Part shown: positions 1 to 5,721 of the stretch, in pieces
Layout of the letters: every line of letters begins with the position of its first letter
Position numbering within the stretch: position 1 is the stretch's first letter
Assembly (NCBI GenBank): GCA_002359975.1
Contig: DENG01000014.1
Span: 1 to 6,351 of the forward strand
Direction: 5' to 3'
DNA length: 6,351 bases
Source: Polynucleobacter sp. UBA2650
Lineage (GTDB): Bacteria > Pseudomonadota > Gammaproteobacteria > Burkholderiales > Burkholderiaceae
The notes under the pieces: model-generated
Told to the model about the DNA's origin: nothing
Databases searched by the model: none
Seen by the model: the letters and a program-made list of their open reading frames with translations, nothing else
Position numbers and translations under genes: made by a program

Positions 1-1
1 A

Positions 2-466
2 GGTCAATCTTTGCATCAGGGAGCAGAAGGTGCATTGGGATATGCCATCACATCAGCCTGGAGTGTGCTCGCAAATGCAACCTATATTCCAGTCGCTGAA
101 TTCAAGGGAGGCGCCTTGGGGCCTATTGGAAATCGCATTCCATATACTCCCAAGTTGACAGGTAATCTAGGACTCAACTACAGCAAGGATGGCTTGAAAA
201 GTTTCTTGAATGCATACCACGTATCCAGTCAGTATGCGGATAGTGCAAACACTGTGGAAGAGAGCAATGATGGAACAAAAGGCCTAATTCCATCCTTCAC
301 CACATTAAATTGGAGCGTTGTTTACAGTCCTAAAAGAGATATCAAGTTATTTGGTGTTGTTCGCAACCTCTTTGATAAGAAATTTATCTCAGGACGCAGC
401 CCCGACGGAATATTCCCCGGAGCAGAGCGTAATTTTGAGCTTGGTTTAGCTTATCAATTTTATTGA
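2..466 (+). CDS. TonB-dependent outer-membrane receptor, C-terminal part (5' truncated by window edge)
   Basis: This is the last 154 residues of a TonB-dependent receptor; the reading frame is open to the left edge, so the plug domain and most of the barrel lie outside the window. Such receptors import ferric chelates or other scarce ligands across the outer membrane using TonB-ExbBD energy. Visible evidence is the alternating hydrophobic/polar strand pattern, the IPYTPKLTGNLGLNY strand, the typical late-barrel motif VRNLFDKKF (about 35 residues from the end), the SPDGIFPGAERNFELGL strand and an aromatic C-terminus. The GIFPGAERNFE ending is reminiscent of FecA-like siderophore or dicitrate receptors, but the substrate cannot be read from this fragment. 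The protein ends in Phe-Tyr rather than the common single terminal Phe. The TTG at 11 is an internal Leu codon, not a start. The stop codon directly abuts the stop codon of the convergent SDR gene. Confidence 0.88.
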   Translation, partial: GQSLHQGAEGALGYAITSAWSVLANATYIPVAEFKGGALGPIGNRIPYTPKLTGNLGLNYSKDGLKSFLNAYHVSSQYADSANTVEESNDGTKGLIPSFTTLNWSVVYSPKRDIKLFGVVRNLFDKKFISGRSPDGIFPGAERNFELGLAYQFY

Positions 467-1228
467 TTAGCCGCGACCCACAAAAGGCATTTTGCTAGCC
501 ATGATGGTCATAAATAAGACATTGCTCTCGGGCGGTAGCTTTGCCATGTGCAACACCGCCTGACCTACATGATCAACATCCATACGAGGTTCTACCTTGA
601 TAGACCCATCGGCTTGCATAATGCCATTGGCCATTCGCTCGGTCATCTCCGTAGCTGCATTACCAATATCAATTTGCCCACAATTAATATTAAAGGGACG
701 ACCATCTAATGCTATAGATTTGGTCAACCCTGTAATCGCATGCTTGGTTGACGTATAGGGAGCTGTGTTAGGGCGGGGTGCATGAGCAGAGATGGAGCCA
801 TTATTAATAATGCGACCTCCTTGTGGAGATTGTGTTTTCATCATGCGCATGGCTTCTTGTGAGCATAAGAACGCACCGCATAAATTGCTATTGACTACAT
901 TCATCCACTGTTCGTAGGTGAGCTCATCCATCGGAATGGCTGGGGCACCAGTGCCAGCATTATTAAAGAGCACGTCAATCCGGCCGAACTTATTCTTGAG
1001 AGCAGTAAATAGTGCCTTAACCTCCTCGGGTTTTCCAATATCACATGAAACCGCCAGACAGTTCTTGTCATTACCCCCAATCTCCTCAATGGCCTTCGTA
1101 AGACGTTCTAGCTTGCGACCTGTCAGGACAATGCAGAAGCCATCCGCTAAAAGGGCTTTGGCAGCAGCTTTTCCTATTCCAGTTCCAGCTCCGGTAATAA
1201 GGGCAACACGTAAAGAGTTTGAGTTCAT
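467..1228 (-). CDS. SDR family NAD(P)-dependent oxidoreductase
   Basis: This is a complete 253-residue classical short-chain dehydrogenase/reductase, the normal length for the family, predicted cytosolic. The Rossmann dinucleotide motif TGAGTGIG is at residues 12-19 and NNAG at 89-92. The catalytic tetrad is N115, S145, Y158 and K162, with Y-T-S-T-K spelling the YxxxK box. Arg38 after Gly37 at the end of beta-2 suggests NADP(H) preference (inference). The C-terminus MPFVGRG looks complete; from recall, this ending and the [12 protein letters not shown] segment are shared by a widespread SDR subfamily of unknown substrate. The ATG at 1228 lacks a clear Shine-Dalgarno sequence. The gene is divergent from the dioxygenase-MFS unit and shares its upstream region. 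A role in oxidising the dioxygenase product is conceivable by analogy with Bacillus hydroxyisoleucine dehydrogenase, but no substrate is indicated by the sequence. Confidence 0.93.
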   Translation of the reverse strand: MNSNSLRVALITGAGTGIGKAAAKALLADGFCIVLTGRKLERLTKAIEEIGGNDKNCLAVSCDIGKPEEVKALFTALKNKFGRIDVLFNNAGTGAPAIPMDELTYEQWMNVVNSNLCGAFLCSQEAMRMMKTQSPQGGRIINNGSISAHAPRPNTAPYTSTKHAITGLTKSIALDGRPFNINCGQIDIGNAATEMTERMANGIMQADGSIKVEPRMDVDHVGQAVLHMAKLPPESNVLFMTIMASKMPFVGRG

Positions 1229-1235
1229 AGTAATT

Positions 1236-1245
1236 TGATTAATCA
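1236..1245. promoter_or_regulatory. 10-bp perfect palindrome TGATTAATCA just upstream of the SDR start
   Basis: TGATT/AATCA is a perfect palindrome without spacer that ends 7 bases before the SDR ATG (minus strand). It occupies the place where a ribosome binding site would normally lie, and no purine-rich Shine-Dalgarno sequence is visible there. It could be a small operator half of the divergent control region, but AT-rich 10-bp palindromes also arise by chance. Confidence 0.25.
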
Positions 1246-1268
1246 GGGCATAATTGTTAAAAATACAA

Positions 1269-1293
1269 TGATAAAGCCATGAACCTTTTATCA
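1269..1293. promoter_or_regulatory. Inverted repeat TGATAAA-N11-TTTATCA in the SDR/dioxygenase divergent region
   Basis: Two perfect 7-bp arms (1269-1275 and 1287-1293) are separated by 11 bases. The centre is about 53 bp upstream of the SDR ATG and about 120 bp upstream of the dioxygenase ATG. The geometry, about 18 bp between arm centres (a little under two helical turns), would suit a dimeric transcription factor acting on the SDR promoter, perhaps on both genes. No flanking regulator gene is visible in the window. It is not followed by a T-tract, so it does not look like a terminator. Confidence 0.35.
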
Positions 1294-1400
1294 GCTCACT
1301 TTCTAGTTAGTCTTATTTCATGAGATTTTTTCTTAACTTGAATATGGGTAAATAGGCTAAATTCAGATTAACCAACCATAACTATTTGTTTAATTATTTG

Positions 1401-2144
1401 ATGTTACTTCCTCCCTTTACACCAATTGAGCAAGCACACTCTTTTTTAGGAGAGCGTGGTTATGTTGTTTTGTCTCCTGATAACTTGGCTAAACAGGTTT
1501 CTTTATCCCTGGATCAGTTAAATACGTTTAAGTCATATTGGAATCATTTACCCCGTGATCCTTATTTAAAGGATGGCGGGCGCTATCGTTATCGTAGGCA
1601 TGCTAGCTATATCGTACGTGACTCTAGCCTGGAAATGGCACCACATCGAGCGCATTGGCAATCATTGGATTACAACGCCTTGCATGGCGGCATTGAGCGT
1701 TGGTTTGAGCCATTGCAGCCTGAACTTGCTCAGAATCAACACTGGCAACAACTAATTATCAAGATAGCTCAATTGCTATCCGCAATCGCTCCATCACCTG
1801 CATGGTTTGTAGAAGTGCATCCATTCCGTATCGATACGAGTGATGGAATTGGTCGGCCCACTCCAGAGGGTGCGCATCGAGACGGAGTTGATTTTGTGGC
1901 AGTGATCTTAGTTGATCGGGTTGGGGTAAAGGGTGGGGAGACCCGTATTTTTGAGTCTCAGGGCTCAATAGGCCTGCGCTTTACCTTGCAAGACTCATGG
2001 AGTGCATTACTGCTAAATGATGCCAAGATGATTCATGAAACGACCCCAATTCAGCCAACTGCTGCACACGGCTATCGCGATACCTTAGTTATTACCTTTC
2101 GTCGCAACGGCTTTCAAGAGCCACCCCACGGCCAAGATCAATAA
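1401..2144 (+). CDS. 2-oxoglutarate/Fe(II)-dependent dioxygenase, PF10014 (IDO-like) family
   Basis: The protein has 247 residues from the ATG at 1401; an in-frame TTG at 1386 would add five residues. Neither start has a visible Shine-Dalgarno sequence, so the ATG is preferred. Numbering from the TTG start, the iron-binding triad is H164-R-D166 and H217, and R231 is the expected 2-oxoglutarate carboxylate ligand. The strand between them, DFVAVILVDR followed by GGETRIF, and the arginine-rich RYRYRRHASY segment (66-75) are typical of PF10014. Characterised members hydroxylate free L-amino acids such as Ile, Leu or Met in the cytosol, with decarboxylation of 2-oxoglutarate to succinate. There is no signal peptide or membrane segment. 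The MFS transporter gene follows 9 bases downstream, so the two are probably co-transcribed and the transporter may move the substrate or hydroxylated product. The actual substrate is unknown. Confidence 0.88.
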   Translation: MLLPPFTPIEQAHSFLGERGYVVLSPDNLAKQVSLSLDQLNTFKSYWNHLPRDPYLKDGGRYRYRRHASYIVRDSSLEMAPHRAHWQSLDYNALHGGIERWFEPLQPELAQNQHWQQLIIKIAQLLSAIAPSPAWFVEVHPFRIDTSDGIGRPTPEGAHRDGVDFVAVILVDRVGVKGGETRIFESQGSIGLRFTLQDSWSALLLNDAKMIHETTPIQPTAAHGYRDTLVITFRRNGFQEPPHGQDQ

Positions 2145-2153
2145 GACCGATAC

Positions 2154-3374
2154 ATGAGTATTTTGAAAGGTAATACGCCACTAATGTTATTGGCACAGAT
2201 TGGTGCTTTATTAGGATTTGCGGCATATGCAGTTACCTTGACCACCTTACAGAATGAGTGGGGTCTTAGTAATTTTGAATCTGGCTTAATCGCGAGCTCC
2301 TTTTTTGTTGGTTATGTTCTTCTGGTACCTTTTGCAACTGCGCTAACCGATCAAATGGATGCGCGCCGTATTTATTTATTTGGCAGTACATTAGCAATTT
2401 CTGGTTTATTGGGAATGGGCTTTCTGGCAAACGATTTCTATAGCGCTTGCCTGTGCATGGCAATTAATGGCGCAGGACTTGCCGCTACTTATATGCCAGG
2501 ACTTAAGATCTTATCCGATCGTTTGACGCAGGGCGAGATCACCCGTCACATCTCTTTTTACACCGCGTTCTTTGGTGTTGGTACCGGGTTATCGTATGTT
2601 GTATCTGGCTGGGTTCTTAATTTAGGAGATTGGCATCATGTTTATCGGTGGCTTGCACTAGGCCCTACGATTTCTTTATTGATCGTTTATTTCTGGGTTC
2701 GGCCGATGCATGATGTTCATTGGCACGATAGGATAGTAATTAACTGGCGCGATATTTTTCCAGTGGCAAAGTGGCAGCAGGTATTACAAGATCGCAATGC
2801 ATCTGGCTTTATTCTAGGCTACACCTTTCATTCTCTAGAGCTGTTCGCATCGCGTAGCTGGTTAGTGGCATTCTTCATTTTGAGTACGCAGTTATCTGGT
2901 GAGCAATTTTTCTTAGCAGCGACTACTCTAGCCGGCGTTATTAACTTCTTTGGGGTGCCAGCATCCATATTAGGTAATGAGCTAGCTCTCAAAATAGGTC
3001 GTCAAAAGTGGATCTGCATTGTGATGATCACGAGCGCTATCTTTGGAGTTGCTCTAGCCTACTCGATGGGTCACGCCAGTTGGCTCATTTTGGCTTTGGC
3101 TATTGGACATGCCATTTTTATTATGGCCGATTCAGCGACCTTGACAGCTGGCTTGGTTACTAGTGCTGACCCAAAGATTAAAGGTGCGGCAATGGGTTTG
3201 CATTCTCTGATGGGCTTTGGCGGCGGACTTCTTGGCCCCGCTATTTTTGGCTTCGTTCTTGACCTAAGCGGCTCACAAACGGATCGGATTTCATGGATCT
3301 GTGCATACGCATCGATTGTGATTTGGGGAGTGCTATTTGTGATCTATGAGCGCCGTAAGGGTTGGGTGCATTAA
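2154..3374 (+). CDS. MFS transporter, 12 predicted membrane helices
   Basis: This 406-residue inner-membrane protein has the length and hydrophobic periodicity of a 12-helix major facilitator. A motif-A-like loop between helices 2 and 3 reads ALTDQMDARR (residues 63-72, with D66, R71 and R72). A related loop LALKIGRQKW (277-286) lies in the second half. The glycine-rich stretch GFGGGLLGPAIFG (354-366) marks helix 11, and a longer hydrophilic loop at about 184-213 is the usual central cytoplasmic loop. The LxNEWGLSNFESGLI opening and MPGLKILSDRL segment recall a betaproteobacterial MFS group of unassigned substrate. The ATG lies 9 bases after the dioxygenase stop, without a strong Shine-Dalgarno sequence, consistent with translational coupling. 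Direction of transport (export of a hydroxylated product or import of a substrate) cannot be told from sequence. It is convergent with the DUF2177 gene, with 11 bases between stop codons. Confidence 0.9.
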   Translation: MSILKGNTPLMLLAQIGALLGFAAYAVTLTTLQNEWGLSNFESGLIASSFFVGYVLLVPFATALTDQMDARRIYLFGSTLAISGLLGMGFLANDFYSACLCMAINGAGLAATYMPGLKILSDRLTQGEITRHISFYTAFFGVGTGLSYVVSGWVLNLGDWHHVYRWLALGPTISLLIVYFWVRPMHDVHWHDRIVINWRDIFPVAKWQQVLQDRNASGFILGYTFHSLELFASRSWLVAFFILSTQLSGEQFFLAATTLAGVINFFGVPASILGNELALKIGRQKWICIVMITSAIFGVALAYSMGHASWLILALAIGHAIFIMADSATLTAGLVTSADPKIKGAAMGLHSLMGFGGGLLGPAIFGFVLDLSGSQTDRISWICAYASIVIWGVLFVIYERRKGWVH

Positions 3375-3385
3375 GTCCCCTTGTG

Positions 3386-3802
3386 TTAGCCTCTAAACCA
3401 TTTTTCTGAGTATTGACTCACGTAATAAGCAAGAACAGAGCATGAAGCGGTCAAAATACTTCCCCAAACGATATCTATTAAAGCTAACTTGCTGGGAAAG
3501 TCACGAATCACTGCTAGATTCGTTAAGTTATAGGTCATGTAGCAAAAGAACCCAAAGAGGGCGCCATATATCAAGGCATCAAGCCAAGCTTGCTTTTGGA
3601 GAGCAGGGTAAACAGCGAAGATGGTTGCTCCCAGACTATAGAGAAGATAAAAGCCTAAAGCAGCAACTAAATTAGGATTTGCGGTCATCAGAGAACCCAT
3701 TTCGGAGCGATAAAGACCTTTGGCAATGCCTAATAGCCAAATGAGATCTATCACTAAGAGACCAATTAAGAAGGACAAATATGGGACTAAATACTTGAGC
3801 AT
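3386..3802 (-). CDS. DUF2177 family integral membrane protein
   Basis: This 138-residue protein is almost entirely membrane-embedded, with four predicted helices at about 4-25, 45-67, 75-94 and 107-128. The conserved DUF2177 (PF09945) features are visible: an Asp in helix 1 (IDLIW), the segment GALFGFFCYMTYNLTNLA (80-97) and the final IDIVWGSILTA helix (109-119). The biochemical function of the family is unknown. Buried polar residues (D19, N92, N95, D110) suggest a ligand or ion-related role, but this is speculation. The start ATG has a purine-rich GGAAGGG upstream at a rather long spacing of 11 bases. The gene is divergent from usp and convergent with the MFS gene, so it is probably a single-gene transcript. 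Confidence 0.87.
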   Translation of the reverse strand: MLKYLVPYLSFLIGLLVIDLIWLLGIAKGLYRSEMGSLMTANPNLVAALGFYLLYSLGATIFAVYPALQKQAWLDALIYGALFGFFCYMTYNLTNLAVIRDFPSKLALIDIVWGSILTASCSVLAYYVSQYSEKWFRG

Positions 3803-3832
3803 TTTGGTTAGAACCCTTCCCTTTTCGGGGTA

Positions 3833-3854
3833 ATAAGACTTAACATAGTCTTAT
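3833..3854. promoter_or_regulatory. Perfect 8-bp inverted repeat ATAAGACT-N6-AGTCTTAT between DUF2177 gene and usp
   Basis: Arms at 3833-3840 and 3847-3854 are perfectly complementary with a 6-base spacer (TAACAT). The dyad sits 38 bp upstream of the usp ATG and about 30 bp upstream of the DUF2177 ATG. It would overlap the -35/spacer region of a usp promoter whose -10 is the TATAAA at 3858-3863. The position and symmetry suit a dimeric regulator binding site. It has no T-tract on either strand, which argues against a terminator. The site does not match the FNR consensus TTGAT-N4-ATCAA. Confidence 0.42.
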
Positions 3855-3857
3855 GAG

Positions 3858-3863
3858 TATAAA
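3858..3863 (+). promoter_or_regulatory. Possible -10 element (TATAAA) for usp
   Basis: TATAAA matches the sigma-70 -10 consensus at five of six positions and would place transcription start near 3870, about 23 bases before the ATG. The hexamer 17 bases upstream (AAGACT, 3835-3840) retains only GAC of TTGACA, so the promoter would be weak or activator-dependent. It lies inside the left arm of the neighbouring dyad. Confidence 0.3.
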
Positions 3864-3892
3864 TCCTCAAAACTACTAATAAGGGGTGTTCA

Positions 3893-4333
3893 ATGTTTAA
3901 GAATTTAATTGTTCCAGTTGATGGTAGCGATCTTAGTTTTAAATCCTTAAAAAAAGTTGCACAATTGGCTAAATCGGGTGGAGCTAAGATCACCTTGGTG
4001 TATGTATCTGACCCATTGCCACCCATTGCATATGCAGATAGCACGATGGGGGTACCTTTCTCTGATGCTCAGCATAAAAAAGCCTGCGAATCATTTGCTA
4101 AGAAAATCCTCAAGAAATCGATGGAAAAAATAGGCAAGGGCTTAACTGTGGACATGCGCCATGTTTTCAATGTCAATTTATTTGAGGGCATTATTGAGAC
4201 GGCTAAAAAAGCCAAAGGGGATGTCATTGTGATGGCATCGAACAAAAACACAGGCTTAAAAGGAATTTTGCTAGGAAGCGAAACGCATGCAGTGATCGTT
4301 CACAGCAATTTGCCCGTTTTGGTCTTAGGTTAA
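3893..4333 (+). CDS. Universal stress protein, single UspA domain
   Basis: This 146-residue cytosolic protein has a single Usp (PF00582) domain of standard length. It opens with the typical FKNLIVPVDGSDLS strand-loop (D10, G11, S12), has the ITLVYVSDP second strand (33-41), and ends with the characteristic SNLPVLVLG strand. The family ATP site motif G-x2-G-x9-G-[S/T] is degenerate here: the positions read A115-S-N-K118, then nine residues, then G128-S129. Both first glycines are replaced (Ala and Lys), so ATP binding may be weakened or absent, while the GS pair is kept. The start is supported by AAGGGG (3881-3886) six bases before the ATG. Usp proteins act in stress or low-energy survival, but the partner of this one is unknown. 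It is a single-gene unit with its own upstream dyad and a downstream hairpin terminator inside ccmI. Confidence 0.93.
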   Translation: MFKNLIVPVDGSDLSFKSLKKVAQLAKSGGAKITLVYVSDPLPPIAYADSTMGVPFSDAQHKKACESFAKKILKKSMEKIGKGLTVDMRHVFNVNLFEGIIETAKKAKGDVIVMASNKNTGLKGILLGSETHAVIVHSNLPVLVLG

Positions 4334-4339
4334 CCCCAT

Positions 4340-5209
4340 TTATTTTTTAGAACGATTCATTGCCTCTGCCTTTGCGGAGGCAATATTTTCTGTCATACCG
4401 CGAGCAAACTCGCTATCGGCAGGAACCAAGTTCTTTGCCTTAGTCCAGTATTCCTCAGCCTTCTTAAAGTCACCTAGCTCAAAATAAGCGGTGCCTCCTA
4501 AAGCAAGGGCTTTTAGATTATTCGGCTCAATTTTTAAAGCTTGTTGGATTAGGCGCATCGGCTCGCCTCGAATGCTCTTGTTCTGGAAAGCAAGTAAATC
4601 CGCATAATCAACCATCAGTTGTGCATTATTGGGACTCAGCTCTAATGCTTTTTTATAAGCAGCAAGAGCCTCAGGCATTTTCTGTAGGGCAGCATAAGAC
4701 CGACCTAACATTTGCCAACCTTCGGCATTATTGGGCTCTTTCTTGAGCTTATCAGCAAGGCGCTCGACCATTCCTTCAATATCTTTTTGGGTCAGCTGCG
4801 GTTGCCCTTGATTTGCTTCAGGAAGATAGAGGGCGAGTGGTGAGCCAACTAGGAGATAAAGAAGAATGGCGCATAGTGGTAAACCTGTCGCAATCCAAAT
4901 TGTTGGCCATTTCTTACCAGTCTTTTGAGTGACATTCTCTGGATTAAACTGATCTGCAGCAATAGCACGCTCTTCTTGTAAAAGGCGTTTCTCAATATCA
5001 AGACGAGATTCATCTAATTGCTCTTGATTAATTCGCCCTTCCTTAAAATCCAATTCAAACTGACTTAACTGATTCTGTAGGATGGCAATATTCTCATCTT
5101 GCTCAAGGCTAATTTTTTGAAGGTCTAATTGCTTTCTGCGAAATGGAATCACAATAATCAAGACCGCAAGTACAGTCATGATGATGGCAAGGATGATGAA
5201 AATGGTCAT
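4340..5209 (-). CDS. ccmI: Cytochrome c maturation protein CcmI (CycH), TPR-containing
   Basis: This 289-residue inner-membrane protein presents apocytochrome c to the haem ligation complex. Helix 1 spans about 2-22. A charged, coiled-coil-prone cytoplasmic loop follows (about 25-98), with the family signature of a DFKEGRINQEQLDESR-like stretch at 54-69. Helix 2 lies at about 103-125. The periplasmic part carries TPR repeats: about 163-196 (GWQMLGRSYAALQKMPEALAAYKKALELSPNN-type repeat), a second at about 197-230 and a third at about 231-264. The protein lacks the long extra C-terminal domain seen in larger CcmI proteins, so it is a short form. Its ATG follows the ccmH TAG by two bases, implying translational coupling. 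It is the last ccm gene here and ends 6 bases from the convergent usp stop; its final 50 bases also encode the usp terminator on the other strand. Confidence 0.93.
   Translation of the reverse strand: MTIFIILAIIMTVLAVLIIVIPFRRKQLDLQKISLEQDENIAILQNQLSQFELDFKEGRINQEQLDESRLDIEKRLLQEERAIAADQFNPENVTQKTGKKWPTIWIATGLPLCAILLYLLVGSPLALYLPEANQGQPQLTQKDIEGMVERLADKLKKEPNNAEGWQMLGRSYAALQKMPEALAAYKKALELSPNNAQLMVDYADLLAFQNKSIRGEPMRLIQQALKIEPNNLKALALGGTAYFELGDFKKAEEYWTKAKNLVPADSEFARGMTENIASAKAEAMNRSKK
4359..4389 (+). terminator. Rho-independent terminator for usp, embedded in the 3' end of ccmI
   Basis: On the + strand an 11-bp stem with one G-T wobble (arms 4359-4369 and 4374-4384) closes a CTTT loop and runs into ATTTTC. 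It begins 25 bases after the usp stop codon. The stem is GC-rich at its core (TTGCCTC/GAGGCAA perfect). On the minus strand the hairpin is followed by an A-rich rather than a T-rich stretch, so it should terminate usp transcription but not ccmI. It lies in codons for the Ala-rich NIASAKAEAMN tail of CcmI. Confidence 0.65.
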
Positions 5210-5211
5210 TA

Positions 5212-5721
5212 CTAGTTTTCTGTCTTACGATCTAATAGTTGTCGGGCACGTTCAATGTCTTGGGGAGAGAAGGATTCACCTAAAAGGTCTTGCCGGCGTT
5301 GTTTAATTTGACGGACTAAGAAAAATAGACCAAACAACATTAGTAAAAACGGGCCTACCCACAGCATGATCGTTGCACCATTAAAAGGCGGTTTATACAA
5401 AACGAAGTCACCATAACGATCAGTCATGTATTTAAGGATTTCTTCTTTAGAGCGACCCTCACTTAGTTGTTTGCGTACTTGATTTTTCAAATCCACTGCT
5501 AAATCTGCATTAGAGTCTGCAATGGTTTGATTTTGGCAGACAAGGCACCGTAGCTCATGAGAGAGTTCTAATACTCTTTTCTCTAATTCGGGATTGCTGG
5601 CAACCGGAGTTGCTATCTTTGCTGAGCTATTAGCGCTCGCACTAACTTGGGCGCCTACATCAGCACAAACTATCAGGAGTAGCGAGAGGGTTGCAAGAAT
5701 GGGAGGCCTAATGAACTTCAT
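5212..5721 (-). CDS. ccmH: Cytochrome c maturation thiol protein CcmH (CcmL-type, single domain)
   Basis: This 169-residue protein is an N-terminally exported, membrane-anchored thiol oxidoreductase of the Ccm system. It keeps apocytochrome CXXCH cysteines reduced for haem attachment, working with CcmG. A signal peptide is visible (MKFIRPP then a hydrophobic core, residues about 8-22, cleavage near 24-30). It is followed by a low-complexity Ser/Ala linker to about 43. The active-site motif LRCLVCQNQ places Cys at 59 and 62. The conserved RYGDFVLYKPP is at 102-112, a membrane helix at about 117-137 and a basic cytoplasmic tail after it. The length fits the stand-alone CcmH, not the E. coli fused form, whose CcmI-like part is the separate downstream gene here. 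The start codon overlaps the ccmG stop as ATGA. Confidence 0.95.
   Translation of the reverse strand: MKFIRPPILATLSLLLIVCADVGAQVSASANSSAKIATPVASNPELEKRVLELSHELRCLVCQNQTIADSNADLAVDLKNQVRKQLSEGRSKEEILKYMTDRYGDFVLYKPPFNGATIMLWVGPFLLMLFGLFFLVRQIKQRRQDLLGESFSPQDIERARQLLDRKTEN

Noticed and set aside
918..1238. 106-residue + strand open frame opposite the SDR gene
   Set aside because: It is antisense to a complete SDR with all catalytic motifs, and its translation has no recognisable domain pattern.
3407..3420. Hairpin TGAGT-ATTG-ACTCA as a terminator for the MFS gene
   Set aside because: The stem is only 5 bp, and it has no T-tract after it on either strand; the T-run lies on the wrong side for the + strand.
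3833..3854. FNR/CRP-type site for the usp dyad
   Set aside because: The arms ATAAGACT/AGTCTTAT do not fit TTGAT-N4-ATCAA or TGTGA-N6-TCACA.
3808..4044. 78-residue minus-strand open frame overlapping the start of usp
   Set aside because: It runs antisense across a well-supported usp gene and its promoter region, with no recognisable protein features.
4202..4214. GGCT-AAAAA-AGCC-like stem in the usp coding region as a ccmI terminator on the minus strand
   Set aside because: The stem is 4 bp and lacks a following T-tract on the minus strand, so no terminator for the ccm operon could be supported.
4328..4349. GGTTAACC palindrome followed by a T-rich stretch as the usp terminator
   Set aside because: A palindrome without loop cannot form a hairpin of useful size; the stronger stem-loop at 4359-4389 explains termination better.
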